Shown piece after piece: positions 26,401 through 37,556 of a stretch of DNA of 64,000 bases (its first letter is position 1; the number at the start of each line of letters is the position of its first letter). Under the pieces are notes generated by a model. The model was not told where the DNA came from. It saw nothing but the letters and a program-made list of their open reading frames with translations, and searched no databases. This DNA comes from Oasisia sp. SBJ-2009 (lineage: Eukaryota > Annelida > Polychaeta > Sabellida > Siboglinidae). The stretch spans positions 24,638,966 through 24,702,965 of the forward strand of contig OZ024866.1 of NCBI GenBank assembly GCA_964017155.1, written 5' to 3'. The translations under genes and the position numbers were made by a program.

Positions 26401-28151
26401 CAGTTCCCAGATTCATCAGGAATGTTTCCCGCTGTTATCGCTACCGAGCCAGTGACATCAGCTCTGACGTCATCGTATGATGCTGGTGTAACATTTTGTG
26501 CGATTGTTCCATTAGCACTGTCAGACACTGGAGCGACCACGGTAATCATATTGGCACATGCTGGAGACACAGCAGGCAGACTCACAGGAGTGTCACAAAT
26601 TGGCGTGATGACGTGTGTCACAGCTACGTTACCAGTGTCACCAGTATCCATTGGGACAGCAGTCTCCGTCACGTGTGAAGACACTGCATCTTCGGTGTCA
26701 CTTTGTGACGATGCTGAAATGTTCTGTGCGATATGATTGTGGTAGTTGTCCTGTGACAAGCTGTCACCCACTGTGTTGAAACTGTCAACTTCAATGCTGA
26801 CACTCTCGGTATTGATACTTTCAGATGTGACAATCTCACTGTCGACAGCCTCAGTGTTGACGTTGTCACTGTTGACACTGTCATGGTTGACACACTCCAT
26901 GCTGGACTTGTCATGATCACAGTTCGGTGTCATGTTAACGTCATCACTACCCACAGAGTGAATGACACTGTCACCAGTCACACTAGTTTGGGGAACATGC
27001 GGGCTGTCATTTGCCGGTGACATGTCAACAGTGCCAGACGTTGTATTGACAATGTCATGTGTACATGATGACACAGAAGGAGTGTCTGGTGACTTGGTGA
27101 CGCTGCACGTCAGAGTTGACACTGACGTAGTGACACTACTTGAATGTGAAGTTTGCAAAGCATCACCACTCTGAGTGATGACGACTTCGTTACATGACGA
27201 CTCGACAACAGTGTCACACACTGACACGGCATCACTGTCAACAGTGACATTACACTCATCCTGAGATGTGACACTAACAATGACATTCCGATCAACTGAA
27301 CCATCCTCTGTTTCACCCAGGCTTTTTCTCACCGACTCTGATTCCACACCCAGTGTCATTCTCAATTCTCTGTTCCCTGACGCAATGTCTGTCACTGACG
27401 ATGACAAACCACACATGTCACCTGTGTCAGTAGTGACACGTCGCTCGGTGATTTGCTCAGTAAACGGTACCGCTACCTGTGGCGACACCTGTAGTGTGAC
27501 ACCATCAACAACAGGGGGAACTCTGTGGACTGACTTCAATGGCGGCCGTGTTAGTTCGTCAATGGGGCACATATTCTCATTTGACGTCTTCTCCAGATTC
27601 TCCGAGGCCTGATCATGCGGTGGTGACCTCTGGGGGGCATTCCCATTGCCATTCTGAAATTCGCTAACAGTTTGGAAAGACGAGGCATCGCCACAGTTGC
27701 TTCCTTCCTTGACCACCATGTCTGTCGTCTTGACCACCGCGTCTGTCGTCTTGACCACCGCGTCTGTCGTCTTGACCACCGCGTCTGTCGTCTTGACCAC
27801 CGCATCTGTCGTCTTGACCACCATGTCTGTCGTCTTGACCACCGCGTCTGTTGTCTTGACCATCACATCTGTCGTCTTGACCACCACGTCTGTCGCTGGC
27901 TGCATGTCATCTTCACTGACCACCATGTCTGTTGCCTTGACAACCATGTCTGTCGATGGCGGCATGTGTCTAGTGGCTCCCCCTACATCACCGTCAGTCA
28001 CACACACGTCCATAAGTCCATCATTACTTTCAACACAGTCCACCATAATTATGTTTTTCCGTGTGTTCACCCTGGCATCAACGATCAACTTGGCTAATAA
28101 ATCTCCACTCCGGCGATGCTCAAATGTAGAATTCTGCTCGCTCTTTCCCAT
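23418..28151 (-). CDS. C2H2 zinc-finger protein, ZNF532/ZNF592/ZNF687-like (1577 aa, single exon)
   Basis: One uninterrupted frame from ATG (28149-28151) to the stop at 23418. Residues 1-845 are Ser/Thr/Asp/Val-rich and look disordered, with an early VVKTTD repeat. From F847 (TFTCCECLDTFWHERSLRQH) to about residue 1563 I count some 17 C2H2 or C2H2-like fingers, including LLFYNHCAFLLHMHSH, YVCPECGEL...KWRCLHF, WQCSQCSQSF and LECTVCYKQF. Finger order, the variant first finger with its second zinc ligand displaced, and the CLHF spacing resemble the ZNF592/ZNF687/ZNF532 group. In vertebrates members of that group work with the chromatin reader ZMYND8; that role here is inference. An acidic patch (VKDEEEDDELVF) precedes the last finger. 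The finger region is GC-rich, unlike the flanks. The absence of introns is notable. An upstream non-coding exon is possible. The family call rests on recognition by eye. Confidence 0.85.
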   Translation of the reverse strand: MGKSEQNSTFEHRRSGDLLAKLIVDARVNTRKNIIMVDCVESNDGLMDVCVTDGDVGGATRHMPPSTDMVVKATDMVVSEDDMQPATDVVVKTTDVMVKTTDAVVKTTDMVVKTTDAVVKTTDAVVKTTDAVVKTTDAVVKTTDMVVKEGSNCGDASSFQTVSEFQNGNGNAPQRSPPHDQASENLEKTSNENMCPIDELTRPPLKSVHRVPPVVDGVTLQVSPQVAVPFTEQITERRVTTDTGDMCGLSSSVTDIASGNRELRMTLGVESESVRKSLGETEDGSVDRNVIVSVTSQDECNVTVDSDAVSVCDTVVESSCNEVVITQSGDALQTSHSSSVTTSVSTLTCSVTKSPDTPSVSSCTHDIVNTTSGTVDMSPANDSPHVPQTSVTGDSVIHSVGSDDVNMTPNCDHDKSSMECVNHDSVNSDNVNTEAVDSEIVTSESINTESVSIEVDSFNTVGDSLSQDNYHNHIAQNISASSQSDTEDAVSSHVTETAVPMDTGDTGNVAVTHVITPICDTPVSLPAVSPACANMITVVAPVSDSANGTIAQNVTPASYDDVRADVTGSVAITAGNIPDESGNCVMGLTSDQHGPDVVISSSKITKRKHVGSEAIVVKREKLDTSYDAATAGSNGQVNRGVAQVGRGVHNLMTQPLTVNPVRAPHLARHLLQNTTGKESRSRPGRPPVKTVTLRMLPPGGGRGSAMVSGGTARLAYPANSMWKHAQTAAGSKSDTCVIMAPSVGSIAVASAVTAVPFNAVACPYVLVSSAPTSIVQSQFSQAQPAKLQTVTILPASSAPRGGRMRQVTVSCVTGGVNKALSRPESVPIYKCPAPPAGLFDGDPPKTFTCCECLDTFWHERSLRQHLNRKSVSIRIHCTTCRTQLLFYNHCAFLLHMHSHRAGSLDTFGLHRAKVAPLPQHFMPAVYWSVCSKDSRSLPTSVTPQTTESAAVATHADVASQPLLVVDECGEKSAPPKTRFQCTECRSAYTSQGQLQHHLAVKVGQRLYHCDRCTMVMRNPCRYRAHVRVHMKQRPYVCPECGELVPGDHAVFLKHVKWRCLHFTRTVRFTCTEHECNRHFDTSAGYVNHVVAEHASNYYKCLSCPMAFRVKDAFEKHNTTVHTSTAVSQHIIKCGYCDTVYQRHADLTAHMTKNHEAALCGLMHYVFKCPQCKYVRATKYDLIKHMETTHAFKYMLSMCNMCGEEMAGRLLEAHKSECHPHSRAVNTNEPFPWQCSQCSQSFPSAAKLLKHQRIHNGTIRALRLHKSHDNDKSSDEANSETNCEYVEPTLEFSCSMCSDTYSEQSELTHHLQVKHGIVPQFPCHLCGLTYANDADTKRHIADVHEGKKVVSQPTFTCWLCDDDDAVSRHFKKRRGLVNHLATVHRIPKNNIDLARLSSSLSDSSSTEGATEAATAVKRLKTDVDAKFVCAKCDFSGVDRAAFVAHIAKHRTRDSPWQCHECALCFTARPSLRRHLFMVHRVRDFERYNKDAGVDLDVPLVDVKDEEEDDELVFGTGTFVRPIVPPPAPMVVSPPTSDNPLECTVCYKQFDDENAKRVHMRTHGMAFIYSRRRATKPVQ
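27709..27896 (-). repeat. 21-bp coding minisatellite encoding the VVKTTDA/M heptad
   Basis: About nine tandem units of GTCGTCTTGACCACCGCGTC type (plus strand), giving VVKTTDA, VVKTTDM and variants near residues 85-147 of the zinc-finger protein. Degenerate VVKATDM/VVSEDDM copies flank it. Confidence 0.9.
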
Positions 28152-29364
28152 GTTTGCTACGACTACTGTCGTAAATTACGCCAAACTCTGCACTCCTTTC
28201 CGCATCTATTACGACACGATTCAACGCAACTGCTGAAATCTCCTCTCTGGTGTATTCCATCAAAACCATCGTCTACCATTTCCAACAGGTGTCACTACCA
28301 GTCTTCATGATGACACTGTGTGTGACCTTGTTTTGGATGGCCCGAGACCCTGCCTGAGAACATGACATGTTTTTGTCATAGCACCGACAACAGTGCTTTC
28401 ATCCATAGTTCAGTCGCTCCAATGCAGACTGCAGTATTCGCCATTGTATCCAGATCCTGAAACAACATCGTTGTACCAAATCAACATGGCTCTGCTAATA
28501 TCAAACATCACCTTATGGACAATTTTCCCCACAAAAATAGGCCACTATTCACAGGATGTGGTGATATCTACATGTACATTCTTGATTGCGACATTACACT
28601 GGCCCAAACAGATTTTTTAATGTTATGTGCCAGCTAGTCTCATTCATAATCATTGCTATAACGATCTAGGTAGATACCTGTACTTAGTATGCCATCTGTT
28701 GTAATACCACAATAAGGTGTTTGTCTGTTTGTCTTTCATCAGGTATTGACCTGATGAAAGAGTACTCAACAGACATGGAATTATGCAGTTGGTTTGAATT
28801 TCTGTGAGGATTTGCTCAGTGTTGAGTGAGTAGAAATGATGTATTTATGCAGTGTGGTATCAGAGCTGTCAAATTATGACAGATGTCAGCTGGTGTTTGT
28901 CTGTGCATGTCATTTTTATTGCTGATGCAACCCAGGCAAATCAGTGTCTGGTTTTAGTAGAAATTAAGGGGTGTCAGCTTAGATATTGGATTATGGGAAA
29001 ATATGGTATTAGAATTTCAATATTCTAAATCCAAAATGTGGTATTAGAATTAGAATATCAACTGTACGAATGAAGGCTAATTAATGTTTGAATGTGAATA
29101 CCTTAGTAGAAAAACATGGCAGACAATGAAAGAAATGTTATAACGGACGTCTGTGGGGAACTCGTCTGTTCTTACTTCATCTGACTGAACTCACATTGTA
29201 TGCAAAATCTGTGGCTTCCCATTATTTGTGTATTTTAATTACTTTAACTGGATTGCATTTTTTTTCAGTACTCATCATAGTCATATAGTTAAATTGGGAA
29301 TGGAAGTTTCAAACAGCATATGTCTAAGTACTTTACTTCGATAAATGGTAATAATATTAAATTA
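28152..29364. other. Upstream flank of the zinc-finger gene; no gene recognised
   Basis: AT-rich sequence presumably holding the minus-strand promoter and 5' UTR. I find no convincing TATA box or CpG-dense block and no splice-linked coding exon. Confidence 0.45.
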
Positions 29365-29368
29365 TTAA

Positions 29369-29750
29369 AGGGGCACTGTATGGGATTGAACCTTCCACAT
29401 GAAACGACAAAATTTGGCCGACCCGCGAGAGGCAGCACCGTCAGTACCTAAAAATATCTTGTTGATGTTGACGATGTTGCGCAGCCGAGCGGTGGACAAA
29501 ACTGCGACAACTGACAAGACAAGCATGCTGCGTGATAACTGTTGTTGCTATTTTTAACTCATGGCTTTTAAAAGTGATCCTGGACAGTGCAGTTGTGGAA
29601 ACATCTGTAATAGATTGGAAAAGAGAGGCGCGTGTCCGTGTTTGATTCAAATTCAACAAGATATTTTTAGGTACTGACGGTGCTGCCTCCTCGTGGGTCG
29701 GCCAAATTTTGCTGTTTCGCGTGGAAGGTTCAATCCCATACAGTGCCCCT
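29369..29750. mobile_element. MITE with roughly 98-bp terminal inverted repeats and TTAA flanks
   Basis: Left end AGGGGCACTGTATGGGATTG is mirrored by CAATCCCATACAGTGCCCCT at the right end. The arms stay alike for about 98 bp (to ATATCTTGTTGA). TTAA lies on both sides (29365-29368 and 29751-29754), as expected of a piggyBac-type target duplication. At 382 bp it has no room for a transposase. Confidence 0.85.
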
Positions 29751-29754
29751 TTAA

Positions 29755-30282
29755 TAGTTAATAATACTGTACTTCTATGCACCTATACGCTCAGGAAACT
29801 GAGCTCAAAGAAACTACAAAACAACAGTCATTTTTACAGACCTGTACCTACCTATATTTATAACTAAGAATCATTAGGCATAATCACAAAAACGGACAAG
29901 CAAGAGTTACCATTACAGCTAGGCACTACTGACAAACCTGAACCAATAAGTCTTGGAATTTTTTAAGTAGGGTAGTTTTAGTTTCAGATGCATTTTGCGT
30001 ATTATTTACATATGCAAATGCCATATACATCCATACACATACATCCACACATATCCATACACATGCATGCTCACTTCCATGGATTGAATTGAATGGCCAA
30101 CCATTCTCCCAAGGCAAATAGAAATTCCTTGGGATTGTAGGTTTTGGCCTGCACTAATTTGTCGGGCGAGTAGGTATTTCGACTCATTTTATAACAATTT
30201 ATTTGAGCACTACCGAGTTACACATGCATGCATAATTTATGGTATATACTGTTCATTTTATGTCTAACAATTGGAGCACTGC
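29755..30282. other. Spacer between inverted-repeat elements, nothing recognised
   Basis: AT-rich and unique-looking. The short minus-strand ORF near 30000 has no motif. Confidence 0.5.
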
Positions 30283-32704
30283 ATATTGTTTTGGATCAGA
30301 AGTTGGTGACACAGAATTCATGTGACACGTGTCTTACAAGACAATCAATATCATAAAATGATGTCTTCGCTGTAACGTGAAGCACCTGTATCATAATTAT
30401 GTGCTACGTGAGTAAACAGATTAGAGATGTGTAATACAGATAAACACACTTAACAAACAAGTGTCATGACCTGATTTAAATAGTTTAGTTTCGATTGTAA
30501 ATGTGTAGGTGTGTTTGTTTTAATTGCTAAGGCACAATCTAAGTGAAGGATATGTATTAGTCTGTTTGGATTGTGTGCGACACAGCTATTATGCCACCTA
30601 AAAAGTTGAAATTAATCTCTGGCTTAAGCAACATACGAATTTCAAAAAAAAATCGCATTTTTACAATGTCCGACATAGTTGGGACTAGTGATTTTTCATG
30701 GGGACTGGTGTTGTTTAAGGCTACTAGACAGTCGTTAAATGTCTTAATTCTGACCCCTGCATAAATCTATGCCAGCCAGCAAGAATACATGTACACACGT
30801 ATACCTATTGTCTGATAACTCTGGTTATATCCACACTAGCAATGATGTGCTAAGTACAATGTCTAAATTTAGACGAATGAGTAAGAATCGACACAACACC
30901 ACACGAATCCAACATATGCCATGCAGTAGTAGGCCCGACACTAGTCAATTTCTCACATTTGTCTCCAGTGGTATTGAACCAACCCCTCTCATGCCACACC
31001 TAGTATTTCTGTATGCAATCGACCTAAATATGACCAAACCAGTTCCATGCAGTCCTGGCAATCATGGAATATGTTAGTGGCTAACTGTTGTATTTTGCAA
31101 AACCGGCACGCGTACAAAATGCTGTGTTGAACAGTTATAACCTGGTGTTGTACGTCATAAGCATAGATTCATACTCACACAGTTTCACTGATGGAACACC
31201 TAGCAATCTCCCACAATGCAAGAGAAATTCTTGCCAGACCAATTAATAGCCAGCTTGCTGCAGCACAATGTAACAGCTGACCTCGAAGCAGTATCTAGAA
31301 TATCAGAGTGAGGAGAACTTAGATGCAATCATCACATCACATTCACTGAAAACTACCAACAACACACCGGTGATGACACACAGGAGTGTAGTGTCACAGA
31401 ACGACACAGGCACTAATAGAGCATAACTGTATACTCCTGAATGTTGAGTCTTATATCACACAAAGGATAAATTAACATTTGCCTGATTAAACTGTTTAGA
31501 CTATTTCTGTTTCCATGTCTATACCGGATATACCTGTTTATAAATAAAACATATCTTCAGTTTACTGGAAATGTCCTGATTTTAATATTAAATAACAAAG
31601 ATGTATTATCTTTGTTGAAATTACCGAGAAATTGTGACCCAGATGGTGATAAACAGATCTGTTCATTAAAAATGTACTATGAATATAGAGAATGCATAAA
31701 TAAATTCAAGCTTTCACAGACCCACATGTAGCCTACACTGTACATAAATCAATATACTCAAAATGACATTGTTCAGTACACATATCCATACAAGAAGGCA
31801 GTTAGGAGTCATTATATGGCTTGTTACACACCCCACTAGCCATGCAGGTAACTCACATTACACAACTCTGTTACATAAGAACAAAGGCAACAGCCTTATG
31901 GTTCTACAGAAGCCTCACAACACAGTGAGTGTCACTTCTGATGAAGCACTAGTTTGTTGACTGTAGGAAAAGGTGATCCAAGATGACTACGGCTAGTATG
32001 TTGTCAATTGTAAACACAAACCATGTTGACGCTGTTACTGAAATACAGCATGACAGATCCACTCAATGTATGCTTTTAAAATGACATTTGCACTTTCCAC
32101 TTAATCCCATCCATCGCTTACAATGTATAGTAATTTACAGCACAGAACTATGATGCCTCAAATATAAAACAATGTTAAGTACTTTCCGGTCAAGGCTGCT
32201 TTTAAAATGACATTTGTACTTTCTACTTAATCTCATCCATCGCTTACAATGTATAGTAATTTACAGCACAGAACTATGATGCCTCAAATATAAAACAATG
32301 TTAAGTACTTTCCGGTCAAGGCTAGTTCTGTCAGACTAGAGAAATCCAATAACCAAAGGTGCTTAAGCCGGAGATTAATTTCAACTTTTAAGTAGCATAA
32401 TAGCTGTGTCGCACACAATCCAAACAGACTAATACATATCCTTCACTTAGATTGTGCCTTAGCAATAAAAACAAACACACCTACGCATTTACAATCGAAA
32501 CTAAACTATTTAAATCAGGTCATGACACACTTGCTAAGTGTGTTTACCTGTATTACACATCTCTAATCTGTTTACTCACGTAGCACATAATTATGATACA
32601 GGTGCATCAGGTTACAGCGAAGACATCATTTTATGATATTGATTGTCTTGTAAGACACGTGTCACGTGAATTCTGTGTCACCAACTTCTGATCCAAAACA
32701 ATAT
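30283..32704. mobile_element. Large foldback element with roughly 345-bp inverted arms
   Basis: Left arm 30283-30630 (from ATATTGTTTTGGATCAGAAG) is the reverse complement, with scattered differences, of 32360-32704. The arms share GGCACAATCTAAGTGAAGGA, GATTGTGTGCGACACAGCTA and AAGTTGAAATTAATCTC. The 1.73-kb centre has only short ORFs (for example 30769-31077) with no recognised transposase, so this is a non-autonomous transposon or an inverted duplication. Target duplications were not identified. Confidence 0.8.
32071..32322. repeat. Tandem duplication, 126 bp x 2, inside the foldback element
   Basis: Copies 32071-32196 and 32197-32322 start TGCTTTTAAAATGACATTTG and end TTTCCGGTCAAGGC, with about three differences, so the duplication is recent. 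Confidence 0.95.
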
Positions 32705-33353
32705 TTTGTGCCATAAATGACTAGGACAAAAAGTCCATATGAAGGCACTAAAAATGCATGAAATTCTTAAGTGTTAAAACAGGTTTGTAGTTAAAGTTTG
32801 ACGCCAAAAACGTGGCACATATAACTAATTATGCTGCATGATTTATGAATATATGATATGCAAACTAGTGGCAGGATCAGTGATAACATTAAGTATAACA
32901 TGACAGATTGTAAATACGTTTTATTAGATATATACATATATTTACATGTCATTTAACCTTTGACCTCTTCTCTATTCTCTAATATACGTGAAGCGTGTGT
33001 CATTTAACCAATGCCCTCTTCTCAAAATTACATGAAACTAGTATGATTCAACCTCTAACTAATATTCCCTGTCTTTGGATTTGTATTCGAGGTGTTTCTA
33101 ACTTGTACGTTTAAATTTGCTGTGATTAAAACAGTCACATCTGTTGCATTTATTCTGAGAATTGCTCACATCCATTTTACAAATGGATACCATTGCCAAT
33201 CAAAAAACATTGCTAACATGGCAAGATTCTGTGCTCAACTGACTGTATTCACGACGAATATGAAAACCACAAAAATAATTCAATAACACAAAAATGTAAC
33301 TTACAGTTTTGTAGGTCGGCGAATAATGTTTTCTCTATTATAAAAGTGTTTTC

Positions 33354-33397
<44 letters not shown>

Positions 33398-34545
33398 GTG
33401 TATATATATATGTATATATATATATATATATATTAACAATAATTGCTACGCAGAGCAATACATCCTTCTGACAAGTCCACGAAAGCCTTAGGTTTATCGA
33501 GAATCCAACATCTGTCGTATTTCACATATAAAATACTGTGTTAAACAGTCAAATTGTACATCATAAACACAGACTCATACAGTTTAACTAGCAGATCACA
33601 GAGTGTAGTGATTAAGTCATATTTTAATATGACCTTATCCCTAATCAAGAGACCACAATGCTGGTGTCACACAAACATTTATTATAAGTTATTAAGACCA
33701 TGGTCTTCTAAATCATTTATTAAATGTACTACGTGGAACCATGGCCCTGTTATAAACAGGTTCAAGCATGCGGCACAAACAGCTAACCACTTATGCAGAA
33801 TCTGTGTCATGACGACTGTATCTGTCATTCACTGGGCACAGCGTAGGTGAGGAGAATTTACACAGTGATCATCCACAGCCGCACAGCAAATGCCAAAGCG
33901 GACATTTTACAGTGACCTCAATAGAAATGTTAATCAGGTTTCTTCTTCCTTGCCTCTACCATATGCGTTACATTACACAATAGTTTGGCTTTAATTGATA
34001 GTAAAAAGAGAAAACTACACAATTCTTTCTACTCGGTAACCTGAAATGTGCCTAACTGTTAAATGTCTGTTTCCCTTGATGTGTTTAGTATTCAGTATGC
34101 AGTGAGCAGTGAGCACTATGCACTGTGCACAGACAACAGAAAACAGTCACAGTTCACAACACTGGACTACTTAGAATCCACACCGAGCCACATATACATT
34201 ACATACTATTCTGCCTCCACTGATATCACAACTTTTTGATAACGTATACCAGACAAAACACCTATTTGTGTCATTTACTAAAATTAACATAGATCTACAT
34301 GTTGCAAAAATGCATAATTTACATACATTAACATGAAAACTGCATATAATTACACATTTATTTTTCACTTGTTTCTATTATAAGTTTATGATATTCATGC
34401 ACGTCACCAGAATATAACAACAAAATAAACGTTGTTCAACATAAAATTACAAAACTGCACTTAAATTTAATTTGAAATTTAAATATCCCTCAAATAAATA
34501 CGTCAATGGTAGGCCCTATACTAGCCGCCAAATTTCATTAAAGGG
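32705..34545. other. AT-rich spacer with a (TA)n tract and a diverged repeat
   Basis: A (TA)n-rich run lies at 33359-33432. The segment 33535-33600 resembles 31125-31190 (both have TGT...CATAA.CA.AGA.TCATAC), so part of the foldback centre has an outside relative. No gene is recognised. Confidence 0.5.
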
Positions 34546-34549
34546 AGGC

Positions 34550-34850
34550 TGCCAGCTCTTCTGCCTAGAATTGGCCGAGCAGTCATTTGTAATCGGAAGT
34601 CTGCTGTGTAGAATGTGGGAAAGTTAAACATCAAAAAATATTGCAGTTAACTCTGCTCTCCTCTGCCAATGATTTTTGTTTTTAAACTGGAAGTTTTGTT
34701 TACCATTTGGACAGGTTGCAGGCGGAATATTTCAAATTGTGAACATTGTTCTGAGCTTAATAAAGTAACTACCAATGTAAACACAAATTGACAGGCAGTT
34801 AACCTTCAACATACATGTTGTAGTTATAAGAACGTATCAAATAAAAAAAT
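34550..34850 (-). repeat. Dispersed repeat family X, copy 2 (inverted)
   Basis: Reverse complement of the 1860-2155 type: GCAGTTAACTCTGCTC, AACATTGTTCTGAGCTTA and CTTCAACATACATGTTG are recognisable matches. Confidence 0.7.
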
Positions 34851-34974
34851 AAAACCTATCAGTTGGCACCCTCGTTTTAAGTAAACCCAAAACATTGTTT
34901 ACAATTTGAACATGGCATTGAAATAAAAAGGGTAAGTAAGACAATACTAACTATGTTGATAGTACACTGTCACC

Positions 34975-35195
34975 CAACCTGTCAGGTAAACCTGAACATT
35001 GGTAAATAGCATGTTCAATTGGTAAACAAAGCGTCCAGTTACAAAACCAACTTTATTGGAAACCTTGACCTAACCACAATATCCTCTGATGTTAAACGAT
35101 TTCCTATTTTCCTACACTCAATACAGCAGATATCTTGTCACAAATTACTCGACCAGCTAATTCAGGTAGAACTGGTTTATTGGGACCAGTTTATC
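34975..35195 (+). repeat. Dispersed repeat family X, copy 3 (diverged)
   Basis: Shares TTGGTAAACAAAGCGTCCAG, a TCTGATGTTAAAC block and ACAAATTACTCG with the family, in direct orientation and with more decay. It lies about 130 bp from copy 2 in the opposite orientation. Confidence 0.55.
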
Positions 35196-35333
35196 AACAG
35201 ACATTAGTGTGTGTTTGTTTGTTTGTTTCACAGACTGTGTAATCTAGAGGATAACATTATTTCCAATGACACATTCTTTTGTTGGACGTGTGGGTATTGA
35301 CTCATACGCACACAAGCCAATTGAGATATTTCC

Positions 35334-36035
35334 GGTCCTGAAATAAACTACAAGTTGACGTGTGACATCTATTTTCAAGGCCTACTTATGATTTGTGAAG
35401 ACTTTTTTGCGCCTTCATGGTTTTACCCATCCACTGACATTTCTACCTGTCTACATCAGGTTTTACCCGTCCAATGATATTTCTACCTGTCTACATCGGG
35501 TTTTACCCATCCAATAATCCGTAAAGCTATGAATGCGAGTCACGCAGAATTGGATAGCACAATATGAGTCACAAAACGTTTACAGCAGTTAGTTTTTCTT
35601 TTTTCTAAATGACAGTTGATCACTTAGTTGCAAAGACTTCATGTGAGACTGAGAGGCAGCATTAATATTAGTATATCCCATGCTCATTCTTATTTCTTGT
35701 TTGTTGATGGACATATTTCCTCACTCACAAAATGATTTTGAATCTGATGTCATCATCTTTTGTCAATATAGGACTGCTTAAAAATCTCTCTCAATGGATT
35801 CTCAATCGATCATGCAAATGGGCAGTGCACTGCCTCTGACTCATAGCTTTATGGAGAGACCCGTCCACCCGTCATCTGGACGGGTAAAACCCGATGTGGA
35901 TGGGTAGAAATATGGATGGACGGGCAAAAAAATTGAGGAGCAAAAAAGGTCTTCCAAAACAATAGGTATTGTCAGTTATGCCTCAAAATAGAGTGTAAAT
36001 GGTGTCACGTGTGTGGTTGTAGTCCATTTCAGGTC
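35334..36035. mobile_element. Foldback / MITE-like element with roughly 200-bp arms
   Basis: The left arm (CCTGAAATAAACTACAAG ... GGTTTTACCCATCCA) is mirrored by TGGATGGACGGGC...AAAACCCGATGTGGATGGGT and TAGTCCATTTCAGG at the right. A short internal repeat of ACATCGGGTTTTACCC lies in the left arm. Confidence 0.65.
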
Positions 36036-37240
36036 ATCAGACACATTTAAAGTTTGTAAACTGCCTTAACAGTTAACATCCATATAGCCACCAACACATG
36101 TGTGACTGGCAATAATTTGGTGCTGCATAAAGCCCTGGTGTGACTGTTCCACAGGGCGCAGCAGCATCCATGCTGGTGCAGTGGTGTTTGAGGACCGTCG
36201 GTCAGTAAGAGCTGAGACCCTTCAGAAGCATGAGCAGTGATAGGTCAGAGCCGTGGTTCTTCTATCCCTGTTCTGTTACCTGCATGTCATGCCCACACTG
36301 TGTCACAGCTGCAAGACTGATGCCCTGTCCACACCATACCTCGCCAGAACGTAAATCGGAAGATATTTGCTCACATTTGACGTATACGGGCCTTGCGACC
36401 TGTGGAGGGCGGGTGTGGACGGCCTCGCAAACCTTATAAGTCAGTCTTGCGATATTTTGAAAATTATTCTGTCGAATCTTTGAAATCGCTAGTCGGTAAT
36501 GTGGACAGGTTCGACGCAAGTCGCAAAACGTAAGTCGCCTCGAGGAATTACGCAAAATTACGCCAATCAGCGTGTGAGAATCGAATGACGTCTTGACGTA
36601 TAACGTCACAATTGTTGTGGTTTTCCTTTGGTACACACCAGATGGTGTGTATGTTCACTCGCGATGAGAACGTAAATCTTTGCGGTGTGGACACGAAAAT
36701 CGTAATTCACTCAGGACGTAGATCGCAGTTGCTTTTGTCTGCAATGCGGTGTGGACACCCTTCGTCGTACATCGGATCCAGTGTGGACCGAGCATGATTG
36801 ACCTGATCAGCCATCGCCAGGCTCACTGAGATGGACTCTCATGCCAGACATCTATGACTGGTCACTCCTGCCCTTTCCAGGTGACACTTCATGCTGTCTT
36901 CCCATGTCAGCCCCTTGGTCTACCCCTTCTTCCTTTGCCCCCCCCCCGCCCCCCCCCCCCCCGCCCCCCCCCCCCCGCCACAACTATTTGCCATGTTCTT
37001 TTTTAGGGAGCCACATGATGCTCAATGAGTGATAAATTGCTCTGTGGATTAGCTTCAGAGAACAATCACTCTGCTAAATACTAACGTTCTGCTGCCTGAA
37101 AATACCATAATCTAATAATGGGCCAATCCATGTGAACACAACGACTAGTGCCAAATAAGGTACAAGTAAGGTAGGATGGCATTTTTCATTAAATAAATAT
37201 AAGTGTACCGTTCATTAAACACACAGTGGTTCATGTCTGA
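36036..37240. other. Spacer with GTGTGGAC-rich segment and a poly-C tract
   Basis: From about 36310 to 36790 the motif GTGTGGAC / GTCCACAC recurs in both orientations with CGTAAGTCGC-like blocks, suggesting an unclassified transposable element. A C-run broken by single G lies at 36939-36977. The ORFs here look like element translation. Confidence 0.5.
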
Positions 37241-37245
37241 AAAAA

Positions 37246-37556
37246 ACCAGGTGATTGATAATTAAATTGCTTGACTAAATTGACACAAATTGACACAATT
37301 TAGGTAAAAAGTTACACAATTTATTGGTTTTCTTTTTTACACTAAGTGGCACCAGAGATTAATTTGGGACACCAACCTTGGGAAAACTTATTATTAAAAA
37401 AACACACCAGGTGATTGATAATTAAATTCCTTGCCTAAATTAACAAAATTAATTTAGGTGAAAACGGACACAATTTATGTGAGCAGTTTATTGGTTTTCT
37501 TTTTATCCGCTAAGTGGCACCAGAGGTTAATTTGGGCCACCAAGCTTGGGATAACT
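37246..37556. repeat. Diverged tandem duplication, about 155 bp x 2
   Basis: Both halves start ACCAGGTGATTGATAATTAA and run through TTTATTGGTTTTCTTTTT, CTAAGTGGCACCAGAG and TTAATTTGGG.CACCAA, with several small differences. Confidence 0.85.

Noticed and set aside
36262..36636. 124-codon minus-strand ORF in the GTGTGGAC-rich segment
   Set aside because: No domain; looks like chance translation of a repeat-derived element.
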